Assembly: GCA_015178975.1 (NCBI GenBank)
Contig: WHVD01000009.1
Coordinates: forward strand, 62,001-126,000
Length of the DNA: 64,000 bases
Direction: 5' to 3'
DNA from: Hysterangium stoloniferum
Lineage: Eukaryota; Basidiomycota; Agaricomycetes; Hysterangiales; Hysterangiaceae
Below, one piece after another: positions 1 through 11,450 of the stretch; positions within the stretch are counted from its first letter, which is position 1; each line of letters starts with the position of its first letter. The notes beneath the pieces were generated by a model that searched no databases, was not told where the DNA came from, and saw only the letters and a list, made by a program, of their open reading frames with translations. The translations under genes and the position numbers were made by a program.

Positions 1-187
1 AGCCATGCATAGCAGGCACTGGTCCACCGCCTGAGATTTTGCCATCGTCGGACACATTTCTGCGCGAAGTTACACATCCTACCCCAGGAACACTGCTCAT
101 AACAATGGTATGGCGCATAGCGCTTGCCAATACGTGACGATTCACAGTTGACCGTGTTTGTAGGTCCAATTGGGACGTCGTGCCGTC

Positions 188-886
188 ATGGCGGAAGCTC
201 CCCAGCTTTTACAACAGGAGCCTCAACATGATCCAACGCAGCCTCCGCTCCTAAGCAACCTGCTTTCGCCAACTCTCCCCAATTTGACATATCATGTGTA
301 TGCCGAAAGAATCACTCGGACGAATGGCACCTGGATATACCTGCACGTAAAGAACGAGGCAAAAGCCCAAATTCTATACACTCTAGAAGCGTGCAAGAAG
401 GCACGGTACCAAATAAGCCATTCCACCCTGTCTCGTGCCGCGGAATACCACGGTGCATGCGCCATGGCCATTATCACCCCAGTACGGCCGCGGAAGTACG
501 AGTACGAGCACAGGGTCGTCGGACGTCCGTTCAAAATCCACATGCTGGAGACGAACGTCGAGATTTCCGAGTCTCCGGATCGGTTCGAAAAGGACTGGAA
601 TCCCCGGCGGTTCACCTACGCAGGGCGGCGGTTCGTGTGGAAATACAAGGGGTCCACGAACCGCGTGAGCTCGCTCCACGAGGTCGCGCGGGAGTGGCCA
701 GATCCCCACAGCAAAACCGGAAAAATACTGGACGAAATTCATCCCCGCGCCCTCGTTTGGGGGGAGGACAAGTTTGCAGTGGAGAAAGTGTGTACCATCC
801 ATATGGTCGGCGGGCTGGATCAGACGTTCCGCGAATTCCTCCTGGTGAGTGAACTGACCAAGCAACTAATTCAAGTTGGCGGTTGA
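188..886 (+). CDS. Small tubby-like / DUF6593-like protein (232 aa, inferred)
   Basis: This is a single open frame of 232 residues. The ATG at 188 is the first true ATG; the frame extends upstream only through a TTG. The N-terminal ~35 residues are Pro/Gln/Leu-rich and probably disordered. The rest alternates short beta-like segments with basic residues, and contains the stretches FTYAGRRFVWKYKG, REWPDPHSKTGKI and MVGGLDQTFREFLL near the C terminus. That pattern (a central Arg-Arg-Phe-x-Trp strand followed by a conserved late amphipathic helix) resembles the tubby-C-terminal-like/LURP-one fold and the expanded agaricomycete DUF6593 families; this is inference from general look, not an alignment. 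No signal peptide or membrane segment is visible. A GTGAGT string lies in the last codons, but the frame beyond it still reads as protein, so I keep it unspliced. The function is unknown. Confidence 0.7.
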   Translation: MAEAPQLLQQEPQHDPTQPPLLSNLLSPTLPNLTYHVYAERITRTNGTWIYLHVKNEAKAQILYTLEACKKARYQISHSTLSRAAEYHGACAMAIITPVRPRKYEYEHRVVGRPFKIHMLETNVEISESPDRFEKDWNPRRFTYAGRRFVWKYKGSTNRVSSLHEVAREWPDPHSKTGKILDEIHPRALVWGEDKFAVEKVCTIHMVGGLDQTFREFLLVSELTKQLIQVGG

Positions 887-1918
887 TTTGGCTCGGGGAT
901 TGATGTTTTTGCAATGTTTTGATGTCATACTTACTGTGGCGACCGGGCTATGGTAATTGAGCACGACTGTAACAAATGTAACTGATATGATATTTAATGG
1001 TTATATAAAGTGAAGTAATGGTCAATTTCAACCCTCGGTATGGTTCCAAGTTCCCATGCATAAAGTATGTTGTCAACGAAGAACATTTATTATTTCTTCT
1101 TACATCAAAGTCTATGCTTTAGGCTTTGTTACTCTTTTAGATACTAATTTTAAAATACTCTCCATTGAGTCCGCCAATTAATCCAAGGGAATCTTTTTGT
1201 CCTAATATAACGAAGACCATTATAGACAAGATTGGAATTTAAAAGATGAGTGTATAAGTTATCTTGAAAGAGATCTACTAAGCTGAGGCCTTTCTCTAAA
1301 GAAAATATTTCATGAAAGTATTTGTGATTTCGAGATACATGCCATATTTTTGATCCTACTGGATTTATTAAATGACTAAATCATCTCTTCTCCTGGAGAT
1401 GAACGAGCATAGCACATGATTTATGCACTAAAATAGCAAACAAGGAGGCAATGGGAAAATGGGAACCAAAAGAACAATTAAAGGGACCCCAGCTTGGATG
1501 ATGCTCGAAATCTAACAATCTAAGTCAAGGTTTGCTTGTGGTCACCTTTTGAGAATCCCTTTGCCCGACCTCCAAGTCGCCAGGCTGCCCTACTATTCAA
1601 AGGTCAACCACAGTGCTGAACTTTTATATTTCACCTATGATTTCTTCTTACATCATACATGCCATATTTTCTTTGATCCTACGTACTGGATTTATTAAAT
1701 AACCAAATACCCTCTCCTTAATGAAAGAGCATCACATTATTTTATAGCGGACTATACTTTAGTGGATGATACTGAAAGGAACATCGCTCTTATTATTTTT
1801 AAAAACCATTCCAGAAATGCAAGAGTATTGCTGATAAGCCAAGACTCGGAAATGAGCGAGAATCAATTACCGACAAACCGCGCTTATGTAATAAATTCGA
1901 ATTACCATTCGCCAGACC
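887..1918. other. AT-rich intergenic region with a dispersed direct repeat
   Basis: There is no supported gene. Open frames near 1762-2040 are shadows of the CBS gene or of its upstream region. The stretch is AT-rich and contains a ~90-bp imperfect direct repeat, described separately. Confidence 0.6.
1337..1746. repeat. Pair of ~88-bp imperfect direct repeats
   Basis: The copies run about 1337-1424 and 1657-1746. Both start with ACATGCCATATTTT, then share a GATCCTAC..CTGGATTTATTAAAT core, a CTCTCCT-like segment and a GA(A)GAGCAT..CACAT tail. They differ by small indels and lie about 320 bp apart. They may be remnants of an insertion with direct ends, or a local duplication. Confidence 0.55.
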
Positions 1919-2708
1919 ATGGCGGCAGTGAAAGCAGCAGCAGCCACGACGACTTTCGAGCCTGCGATGACATCGTCGAATGCCATGCACTTTTCATACT
2001 CAGGGAGGCCATCGGACAAGTACAGGGGTGCTGTTGTTGAGGTACGTATGGGTGGCTGGTCATTCAGCTGTAGACGACAACAAGTCCTGCAGGATTTACA
2101 GTTGCCACCTGCCTTTGCTCTACCGGAGAATGAAGCTATTGCACGAGCTATCGAGCTCGCGTATGATCGGGATTTCTCGCATATCCCGTAAGTGGCGTCT
2201 TCTTGCAATGAAAGTGGTGTTCTGGACTTGCATATCACCGGCGCATAGAGTACTCAGTGCCAAAGGGCGGAGGCCGTTGGGATATATTGATGTGGCGATA
2301 TTAAAATCGAAGTGGGAGGCTGGCGAGGTCGACCCCGTACGTCTGCACACTGCTCGTTCGAGCTTCCGCTCTCTTAAAAAATCGTACGATCAGAATGACC
2401 CAGTGTCCGTAGCCATGGCACGCTTCCGGCGAAGAGCATCGAATGATTACACGCTAATTACCCCATCAACACCTTTAGAGGATCTGGAAAAGTTCTTACA
2501 AAATCACATCTTCGCACTTGGTCAGGTCTCTCTCCCGAATCACAAACGTCGTGGACCTAACACTTCACTTCAGTCACAGACTATGATCGCCAATTTGTTC
2601 TTGCCCTCGCAACACGTGCGGATTTAGAGGTAAATGGTGCTTGTCACACGTTCAATTCGCTATGCTGAGAATGTCCTGCAGAATTTCGTTTCAAGACGCG
2701 GTCTCTGA
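1919..2708 (+). CDS. CBS-domain protein (171 aa, six exons)
   Basis: Exons are 1919-2041, 2093-2187, 2249-2336, 2394-2520, 2574-2629 and 2682-2708; the introns are 51-61 bp and all phases join cleanly to 171 residues. The spliced product is a small protein made of two CBS motifs. The first has AIELAYDRDFSHIPVL followed by GRRPLGYIDVAILK, and the second has the characteristic ending VTDYDRQFVLALATRADLE. CBS pairs normally bind adenosine nucleotides and act as energy sensors or regulatory modules; here there is no attached enzyme domain, so it is a stand-alone CBS protein as found in many fungi. No target can be inferred from the neighbours. Introns 1 and 3 are multiples of three and would read through, which can mislead gene callers into adding 17 and 19 spurious residues. 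The donor of intron 4 (GTCAGG) is the weakest. Confidence 0.88.
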
Positions 2709-3589
2709 CCTGCTTGTTAAATAGAGATTTCTCAATTGGCTCGCGTTTTTATCTTGTCGCATGTGCATATCACACCAACTGTCCATCACTTAGAGGCTCA
2801 ACCCTCGTCTCGGATTCCATCTGTACCAATCAACCCATGTACCTTAGCCAGCGACTCTTCGCTTTCTAATAATATCCGCAGATATGGAGAGAAGTGACAT
2901 GTCTGTCACTGAGCGGGGTCTAGCTACATCGTTGAGGGTGACGACGGTTTGCATTATTGAAATGAGTGCTCATGATCATGTTTCTTGAAGTTATGGTTTC
3001 CTGAGAACTGGTCCCCCGAGAACTGGTCGCCCACCCTCCCCTGTGCTCATTGTCCTGCCTAATATAATGAACATGTATGCTTAAAACAAACCTACGACGT
3101 TAGCAGTGCTTAAAAAACTCTTTATATTAATTTAAATATAAGAGAACGTTTAAATGACGGATGATTCGCTTCAGTCAAGTTCATTTATCTCGCTGCGAAG
3201 TCTGTGGGATAATTGGAATCTGGATTAATACAGTAGATTCCGCAACGTCTTAAATAGGGTAACATTCTAACAGATGATATATAACTCTGGGAAGTCCATT
3301 TGGCAGCAATGAGAGTGGGTTACCCGGGCGCAATGGGTGGGTAGCGGCGATGGTGAGGAATGTGACAATGAATGAATAGAAATATGATTTGTAGGGAGAA
3401 TGGATGATGGTGTTGGAAGTAGTGATGCAAAATGACGGCAAGAGTATGCCATCAACTCTGTGGCCTCTGTGGTGCAAACCAGGGACGACCACAATGAATT
3501 GATCCCGAGGGCGGGCGCACAAATTGTATATGAAAAGGCAGTTTGACGGTGTAGTGAAGGGTAGGGGCATCCGGTGAAGCGAGTGCCAC
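2709..3589. other. Intergenic, no gene seen
   Basis: AT-rich sequence between a plus-strand gene and a minus-strand gene that converge, so it holds both 3' ends. Minus-strand open frames at 3250-3593 have low-complexity, unprotein-like composition and are left out. Confidence 0.5.
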
Positions 3590-3793
3590 TCATGCTGACT
3601 TTGACCCTACGATCTTCTTAATGCTTTCAAACACGGGAACACTCCTTCGCTTCCGCGGAGCAGCTGCGGCAGGCCTGACATGTGCCCACAGCTCCTTGTG
3701 CTTTTCATATGCATCACGCGGGTCTTGGGCCTGCGCGAAGAGGGAGAAGGGGGAGTTGGTGGCGTATGTAGTGATCGCAGAAGCGGAAGACAT
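3590..3793 (-). CDS. Tiny basic protein, member A of a two-copy family (67 aa)
   Basis: This is a single-exon frame of 67 residues. Its core FSLFAQAQDPRDAYEK (residues 16-31) is shared with the gene at 13920-14147 (FSIFARPQDPREAYEK), and in both the core follows a short Ala/Thr/Asn-rich leader and precedes a basic, Ala/Lys/Arg-rich tail. There is no signal peptide, membrane helix or CaaX box, so it is not a typical mating pheromone precursor. A strong TATA-like element lies about 140 bp upstream, again as in the paralogue, and a (CCA)n run sits just before the start on the coding strand. I do not recognise the family. It was almost certainly kept by selection, because the motif is conserved between two otherwise diverged copies. 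Confidence 0.68.
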   Translation of the reverse strand: MSSASAITTYATNSPFSLFAQAQDPRDAYEKHKELWAHVRPAAAAPRKRRSVPVFESIKKIVGSKSA

Positions 3794-3809
3794 CGTGTGT
3801 TTAATGTAG

Positions 3810-3831
3810 TGGTGGTGGTGGTGGTGGTGGT
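3810..3831. repeat. (GGT)n microsatellite in the 5' leader of the 3.6-kb small gene
   Basis: About seven GGT units followed by GTGATA-type degenerate units. The repeat lies immediately upstream of the minus-strand start codon at 3793, where it reads as (ACC)n in the leader. Confidence 0.8.
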
Positions 3832-3929
3832 AGTGATAGTGATAATGAGAGTGAAATTGTTATGAGTTTTGAATAAAACTTTCTGTGGTAGTGGTTGACA
3901 AGTTGATATGAAGGAGGGCAGCAGACCTT

Positions 3930-3937
3930 ATTATATA
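3930..3937 (-). promoter_or_regulatory. TATA-like core promoter element of the 3.6-kb small gene
   Basis: TATATAAT on the minus strand, about 140 bp upstream of the ATG at 3793. The flanks on the plus strand (GACC, two bases, ATTATATACT) are almost identical to those at 14255-14270, upstream of the paralogous gene. Confidence 0.5.
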
Positions 3938-6785
3938 CTCACATAGGATGTCCGTCCACCATCTAGCTTTGGGATATGAAGGCCGTGAGAGTTACGATGG
4001 ATGATGGTAATGCAACATGTAAACAGTAAACAATGATCTACATGGTTACTTTGGCAGTAATAGAAAAGCTCCTAAAGCTAGCCAGTCATGAGTTCGGCAT
4101 CGATCGTTGCACGGTAATAAGTATTTGCATGGGAATATTGGAGTTGATGTGTCTATGATATATTTGCCACGATCTAATGCTAGTTCGGAAGTGCACAAGC
4201 AAGGACAAAGGGAGCAGCAGAACAAAGGGAATAGTACAAGGGTGTTCTGGTCACGGTCACGTGCCACCGCTTTTGTGACAAGTAACACTCATTAATATAT
4301 GTCCCTCGCATTATTACTGCGTGCTAGTTGTATCCTTGATTCCCCGTTGGAGGTCTCATGAACAAACTATAGACTTAAAGTACGTATGGGTCTTTCGACT
4401 ATGTATCACTAAGGAAGCATTTCAGATGTTCGATTGATTTCGGCTTCATCAACATGTTCTGGGTGGCATTGTATGTAGTTCTCATAGTGTTTGGTCAAAC
4501 AAAAATTTGAATAGCCTTCATCATGTTTGGCCCAGTCGAACAATGCTGTCCACAAATGACACCAACTTCCATCAATCGTCGGAAACCCAGAAAGTTTGTT
4601 AGGAAGCGACCATGACCTCGCCTCCCTCGATTTGCTAGACATCCATTGCTCCTAGAAGTATTAATGTCACTCTGCATATTCCCTCTCTCTCTGACAACCA
4701 TCATATATCGATGAATCATGGATTACATCAAGCACCCCAAGCACACGGCCAAAGGATACTGTCGTAGACCTCATTCCAAACATGCAAGCGTTGATTAACC
4801 AACTACTTGTCGACACAAAGTTGGCCATGAGCGATTAGACTCCGAGTTTAACAACAGAAGCTGATATCACGGGAGGGCAATGTTCTTGAAATCCTTGCAC
4901 TCGGAAAGCATCAGTTGGACGGTTCAGTTTATTTGTCAGATACGGACGAAACTAGTGGTGTGCGAACACAGTCTGGTACAATACAGTAGCATTTCCTGTC
5001 GGCGGTGTTGTTGGAGCCACTAGTATGGAAGGCACAGAGTCGGACGTCAGCCCCTTTCCGGCCCATATCTCTGGCCGGCCATGGCGCCGTCCCCAAGCCA
5101 GGCGCCATCCTCAAGTCCGGCTCCCACCCAAAATGTCTATGAACCTCGGCGACCAACTCCGGAGGATCATTGATACCATCGTTACCATACACGTCCGATC
5201 GTCATCCCCCCATAATTCCGGCCATTTGCCAGTATATTACTCCAGTTCGCAGCCACACTCCGTTGTCAAGCCACGAGCACGGTAACAGGGACGCTGCCCA
5301 GGTGTTTCGGGCGTCATGGTGTTATGTCACCACTGTTGGTATCCTGATAGCGTTCGCGCTTATCAATATACTTCAAGAAACCTGTTCCAGGGACTGTCGG
5401 TTTTTGAAGAAGTCACAGCCCAAACCGATGACAAACCCGACCTCGAACTCGAAACCGCCCAGAATTTTGAATTCTACCAAACGAAGTGACGATCCACGAT
5501 GAGCCGTATTCTTCGTCGGAGTCCGTCTTGGATGAGACTCGTGCTCTCGAGCCTTCTCCAAATGATCGTGCAATCGACCCTCCGCGATATCATGAGGTAG
5601 ATATCATATAAAGTTGTCAGGAGAATGTCAATCAGTTTAACGTTAAGTGAAGAAGCTTTAGAATGTGTTAGAGAAGAACCTTTCGGTTTATGATATCTCG
5701 CGGTTGTCCTAACGTTTGGCTGGTACATCACTAATTTAATACAAGTCATAAGTATGTTTTATTGTATCAGCACATTTGACACACCGTCGTATCCGGAACT
5801 TATGAGATCATTGATGCTAACCAGGATTGTCCACCTCCCACGGTTGCAGGCACGATAATAGGGTGGTACGAGCCTATTGGGTCGAAACCTTCCATTGGCT
5901 AGAGGCTCAATATTGGCACTATGATCCCATTCCCATCCTAAATGCCTAAAGTAGAACATACGAATTAAAAGATCGTCACCACAAATATGGACTGACAAGG
6001 AAGTCCGTGGGAGTAGGATGTGACGAGCATTGTGTCTTGAAGAGTACATGATTAAACAATGGGTTATTCCGAGCGGTGATTAGTGTGGGATGATAATATG
6101 ATACCAAACCACATCCTTGTGGCCCTCACTCGCATCCTTAGTTTTAAATTACCAGCATTCCAAAATGCACAAAAGCAGAATGACGAAAGGAAAGTAGAGT
6201 GAAAGGGTGATGGCGAGATTTCGAAAAAGGTGTAAATCTCGCTTGCATTGTCAATCACGAGAAATGGTCGCCTCTCGCAAGACACCAACGTTGTTCATAT
6301 TTCCAGGTATTAAGAACACTGGCTGTCAAATAACTGATCCTGTTTGATATATCCCTAGCCAAATCGCGCACGGAAATGCAGTAGAACATGGCAGGCTGAC
6401 CACTTGCTCTTGTCAAACGTACACGAGGCTGAGCGGTACATAAATAGTAGCATCCAGACTTTGAACATGGATCATGTCATATTTCCCAAGCATGCAAGCT
6501 GAATCATCGCGTGGACGCGATATGATTGTCATCCGATAGTCGCTGGTGAACTGTATCGAAAGAAATCGATGTCGAATGATCCAAGCAGAAGCAGGGATCG
6601 ATAGAAACGCATTAAGAGATTCCTTTAATAGCAGTCAAAGAGTGTTCTGTTGTCGAGTTCACCGTCAAGTTCGACTTCCTACAATGATCTCTCTAAACAA
6701 ACCAGTAAGCGCCCGCAGTGGTAAATTTGCGCCCAGCTCGTGTGGGCCACTCAGTCTGCAACTTTCTACCACAAAGTTCCTAGCG
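3938..6785. other. 3-kb gene-poor region
   Basis: No intact gene is supported. Minus-strand frames at 4409-4719, 4929-5192, 5759-6049 and 6064-6288 lack recognisable domains and have neither a consistent start nor splice signals. The segment 5081-5610 contains protein-like pieces in several frames and is listed as a possible pseudogene. The last ~250 bp are the likely leader of the La-motif gene. Confidence 0.45.
5081..5610 (+). pseudogene. Possible decayed single-pass membrane protein
   Basis: In one frame from an ATG at 5081 there is a Pro/Ser-rich segment ending in YEPRRPTPEDH. In another frame there is a clear hydrophobic helix (WCYVTTVGILIAFALINIL, about 5310-5370). Then come acidic cytosolic-looking pieces in further frames: DKPDLELETAQNFEFYQTK (about 5430-5487) and DETRALEPSPNDRAIDPPRY near 5530-5595. 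The order (Pro/Ser-rich stalk, one membrane helix, acidic tail) is typical of basidiomycete single-pass membrane proteins. I could not join the pieces with good splice sites, so it may be a broken gene or an intron-rich gene I failed to assemble. Confidence 0.28.
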
Positions 6786-8864
6786 ATGATGGTATCCTCA
6801 AACCACCAAACATCCTACGCAAATCGCACAAAACAAGGCAATTCTGCCTCTTCTTCGACGTCAACAACCGACCTCGAAAAATCTGTGGATGATGGTCCCG
6901 TTTTGAACGGTACTGTTAATCCAGCTCCCAATTTCTGGACTGTTAGGAAGGAACAAATGGCTGCCAAAGCCTCTGCGACAGTCTCGAGCTCAAGATCAAC
7001 GGTGGTGGGGACCCCATCTTCATCGTCATCGCCGACACTCGTCGCATCACCCCCGCTTCCGTCATCTGTAAACTTACGTAGTCCGAACGGCGTCAACCTA
7101 GACGACACGTCCAGCTGGCCAGACATTTCTACGGCCGCTACACCCACTAAGGATAGAGACAGAGGAAGAGAGAAGCCGTCCTCCTCCTCGCCCTTCTCAA
7201 CCCCGAAGAAGAGTTAGTTAGACCATGGTACTTTTGAGCTTCCCGCTGACCCTGCGTCCAGGTGAAAAAACCAAATGGATTCCTATCCCACCCAGCGAGC
7301 TCCAAGCCGCTGCAGACGCATCCCCCACCAAGCAACGCGGCAACCGTGCTTCCTCCGTTCAGTCATCACCCAAGCTGTCATCTCGGGGCCGACGTCTTCC
7401 CACCGACGAGGCACATGACACGTCTAATGCACGACGGCGCTCCCCTTCCCATCTCGCAACCCATGCGTATACCCACCCCTTTAATTCACCTACCCGCCAA
7501 CCAACCTCGCTGCCTATCACGCGACCGACTCCGTTACCACATACATCTGCTCGTCAACCGCCCCTTACCCGCCAAAGGCGACCGGTAGCACCAGCTCGGA
7601 GTGGGCCCGTCGCCGGATACCGTGATATCGATGATTTGAAGGTTGCCGAAGGGAGGCTTGTTATGTTTGGTTCCATTGGGAGCGGGGAGGAGCGTGTACT
7701 GGATATGGAAATGCGTGATGCCGGAAACACACATGGCCGAGGTAAGAGCGGCGCAGGCGGCATCGCCATTGGCGTCAAGCCAGATGAGTTACCGCGGAAC
7801 GCAAAGCCGCCCGTCCGTGAGATCGTGGACCTGACGGACGGGGCCTGGATAGGAGGCGATTCAAAATGGGAGTTTGGGACGAGTTCGGATGGACATCTTG
7901 CTTCTTCGAATCAAAATTATTCTACTGCTTCAAATCATTATTTGCCGTATGCCCAGCATGTTGTTCCCCACCCGCCGCCACCGCCTCCCCACCCGACTGC
8001 ACCTCCTCCAGATTCAATTGACCCGCTTGAATATGATGCTTCCCGAACGTATTATCGTGACCGCGGTGGTCGTCGTGGCCGTGGACGCGGCGGCCGAAGG
8101 GGAATGCCTCACCAGCATCAACATTATGTGCCGCCTCTCCATATCCCTGAACGGTATCCAATGCAAGACAGATACGGTGCCCCTGGCCCTGAGGTGTTTT
8201 CCCCTCCGGGTCCTGTCGCAGGACCAGATGGTTATTATATGATGCCGTACTATTATCCTCCATTTACGCCTTCAGGCGGTCCCGGCGTCGCGCCTTACCC
8301 GCCGCCTCCTAGTGCCACAGCTCCCTATCCCCCGCCCCCGCCTATTACCGCGCCGATGCCCCAATCAGCCCCTATCCCAATGCCGGTAACAGCAACGCCA
8401 TTCCCAATCGATCCCATGCGGTGGTATCTTTTGGGACAGGTTGAGTATTATTTCAGTATACAAAATTTAGTGACCGACTTTTGGCTGCGCAAGCAGGTGC
8501 GCTGCCTCGACCCTTTGTAGCTTTCCCGCACTGACGCTGACGTTGAATGCAGATGGATACACATGGATGGATTCCTATCTCCACAATTGCTTCATTCAAC
8601 CGGATTCGACAGCTTACGGCGAATGCGTACGATACGACGCTTGTCAAAGATGTTATGGCGCTTTCGGCCCTTGTGGAGGTGTATGAGGATTATGTGCGGC
8701 TGAGGGATAGACAGTGGGTGCCGTTCGTCCTGCCTGATGCAGGGGTAAGTCCGATCGGGGAGCCTAGGGAAGAAATCGCTTCCAGCATCGACGGAACGCA
8801 AGTGGATGACGAAGAAGATGTTGTATTCGTAATGGGGAGAAGCGAGGATGGACAGACGTCGTGA
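6786..8864 (+). CDS. La-motif RNA-binding protein, LARP1/Sro9 type (657 aa)
   Basis: Exons are 6786-7212, 7262-8496 and 8553-8864, with introns of 49 and 56 bp; all phases join. The start is one of two adjacent ATGs (6786, 6789), followed by a Ser/Thr-rich disordered region. Residues ~155-520 are low-complexity: SEKTKWIPIPPSEL, Pro-rich tracts, and an RGG-like basic patch (RDRGGRRGRGRGGRRG). The C-terminal third carries the La motif, split by the second intron: QVEYYFSIQNLVTDFWLRKQ, then MDTHGWIPISTIASFNRIRQ and a helix to LVEVYEDYVRLRD. The signature YYFS..NL..D..LRKQMD..GWIPI..IA.FNR is that of the LARP1/Sro9/Slf1 group rather than the genuine La protein. Such proteins bind mRNA, associate with polysomes and affect translation and stability. 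No DM15 region is visible after the La motif, so the Sro9-like comparison is better than metazoan LARP1. Confidence 0.92.
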
Positions 8865-11450
8865 TACATAGGTTCGTCCCCGTCGATTCTATTCCGGCAT
8901 CTTTGTGCTAAACTTTGGTTTCAGATTCTCAAAATTCACCCCAAACAGCGACTGAAAAAAATGCATAGAAATTTACAAATACTTGCTCGTATAGCCCACA
9001 TATTTCTCTAGGCACCATTTCAACGAGGACGAGCTTTAAGGCTTTATCAGCAACTTTACGGCACAAGACTTGACGAACGCATCCTGTCTACGAAGTCAAG
9101 AATGTACATGCACGAAACAACTTGGAAGATGTCCAGCACGAATATTACTACACCAGCCTACCTATTAACCAATCTTACACACGATGGACGTCCTAGTCTT
9201 AAACCGCTGATCTTATGCTCTCACTGCACCATCGCCTCAAAGCGTACACATGTTATATTATGGATCGGCATTCCCTCGTCGCATCATTTTCATTAAACCT
9301 TCCAATATAAAGTCAAAACAACCCAGTCCGCATACTCACATAACCGTTCACGTACCTAGTCGAGTCACCCCCGTAAAGGGTTTCCTTTGATCCCGGACTC
9401 AAGTCTCGTGCTCGTCACCCCTACCTCTTCACCTCTTCTTCAATCCCTTCCTTTCGTCGTTCCATCCCGTCATTTTTTTTTGTCTCCTCGTTGTTTTGGT
9501 CTCTCCTCTCTCTCTATCCTTTACCTTTCCCTCTGACTTTGATTTCTTTATTTCATTTTCGACACACCCCGAGTACTCAGGAGTAAAGTATGTACATTCG
9601 AAAGAGTTGGTAATCAGCATCGTTTTGTTTGTGGGTGTAATCATAATTTGGGCCAGCTATCCGGCGAATGTACCGTGCCGGCTGTTTTGAGACGATGGAA
9701 GAAGGGTCGACAGCATGGACACCCCAGCGCAAAGCCAGCTTGGCGATCCCGAAACTGAATCCGGACACCCTTGGAATTTAGACCACTATTGTCGTAGCAT
9801 TAAGCGACGGGCACTTGAAAAAGTCCATGCAATAATGAAGTACAAGTCCGCGAGACCTGCCAACTCGTGACATCATTATCACACGATCAGTCACACAGAG
9901 TCACGCGACGCGTTGACCCCTTTAGATTTGCTTGCTCTTACTAGAGGGTGCACCTCAGCTGGCATAGTATCATAATTGCATGATATGCGCATATACAAGA
10001 AAAACAGCCACATAATTTTCTGGGCGTACGGCAGGGCATAAAATCTCTATCTGGCGGACTGTGTGGGAGGGTTAAAACGGGGTATCTTTGCACACAACAT
10101 GATGCAAGACGCTGCAGCAACGCACCCTGCATAACAACAAGCGGGTAGAAGGGGCGGATGTCCAACAACGCGCGCAGGATGGCGCAGTGGGCTTGTTGGC
10201 TGGGGCTGAATGGCGGGGGGGCCGTGCTGCTGTTGCGGTGCGGGGGCTGTGGCATATAGATGTATGTGATGGGTATACTGGGCCGTCGATGCTGGGTATG
10301 TTGCGGCCCTGAAAATGCAAGGGAGCTGTGTGTGTGTGTGTGTGGAATGGAGCCTGGGGGGAGCGATGCTGATGCGGTAAAATGCCGATGAATGATGATG
10401 ATGGATTGCGAGAGCGAGCCTGGATGCGATGCGATGCGGAAATGCTGGAATGATAATGCGAATGCGATGGTGCGCTTTTGCCCTGTAGATGATGCCACGG
10501 GCAAATGTCGATGCAGTGTGATGCTGTAATGTACAGATGCGATGCTAGATGGAAAGTATTGCAGTACGAACGATCCATGAAGCGAAATGCGTGTTGAAAA
10601 GCTGATATAGATAATGCGAGCGTGTGTAGCTCACGACGGTGAGGTGCTGGAGCCAAAGTGGTGAGGGAGAGGCAACACCTGGCAAGGATGCAGCGTACCA
10701 TGCAGATGCCCCCACAATAAATAAGGAATAAATAATACTAATGAGCGTGAAAAAGAGAGTTTGTGGACAGTTAGAGTCAAAGACAGTGACGGGGAAGGCA
10801 GAGCTTGCAGTCTGTCTGGGGGTGGATCGATGTCTCATATTTATAATCTTCCTGTCGGTCACTGACAGTCGCCAGACGGGTCTCAGAACCTGGAACAATT
10901 GAAGACACTTGGACAACTGAGCCACAATGACAGATATTACGTAAATGTCGGAAGCAACATATTCACAATTGGGGACAAAGGACACGGTCGAGCTGCATTT
11001 TTTTTTGTGACGGTGAACGAAGACAATTGGCGGCAGGCTTCGCTTCGACCAAATGAATCCTCCTCTTTTTTGTTACAAGGGCTACATTAAATCACATAAA
11101 AAAAGAGGCGAGCTATATTCTCACATTCAACTACCTAGCATGGACACCGTAACTAGAATACAATAGTCGAGACGAGACAGAAACACGAACAACACAAATC
11201 CAACCTCGGAGGAATCATTCACAGAAGAAAGATGCACAATATAAGTAAGATCTAGTGATATGTTATGCTGCAGGGGGGTGCGGGTCCATTCGACGGGAAA
11301 ACAGGACAAACGGTTACAAGCAGGAGAGCACTGAAGGGGAGGGGGGGGATGAGAGGGGGGGATGCATAGTATGTTGTAAACAAGACAGCCAAATAATCGG
11401 GAATTCACATAATGGTAAGTCAGTCATGACAAGAGACGATCCAGAACACG
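8865..11450. other. 2.6-kb region between two convergent genes
   Basis: There is no supported gene. At 9400-9560 a pyrimidine-rich tract resembles a basidiomycete promoter/leader for a plus-strand transcript; the only downstream frames are tiny (28 aa from 9695, 51 aa from 9715), too short to call. Between 10200 and 10640 the sequence is a degenerate GATG/GATGC/AATGC array, which generates long but biased minus-strand frames (9941-10985) that I do not accept as genes. The part next to 11450 is presumably 3' UTR of DCP1. Confidence 0.5.
9400..9560 (+). promoter_or_regulatory. CT-rich tract, possible promoter or leader
   Basis: The plus strand is almost pure C/T over about 150 bp, the pattern seen around transcription starts of basidiomycete genes. 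No convincing coding sequence follows within 300 bp, so it could drive a non-coding RNA or a micro-ORF. Confidence 0.3.

Noticed and set aside
3250..3593. Two overlapping ~107-codon minus-strand frames
   Set aside because: They overlap each other in different frames and lie in the 3' region of the small gene, with no protein-like features.
9941..10985. Long minus-strand open frames (146 to 209 codons)
   Set aside because: They arise from a degenerate GATG/GATGC repeat and have His/Pro/Ser-biased, domain-free composition with no splice or start logic.
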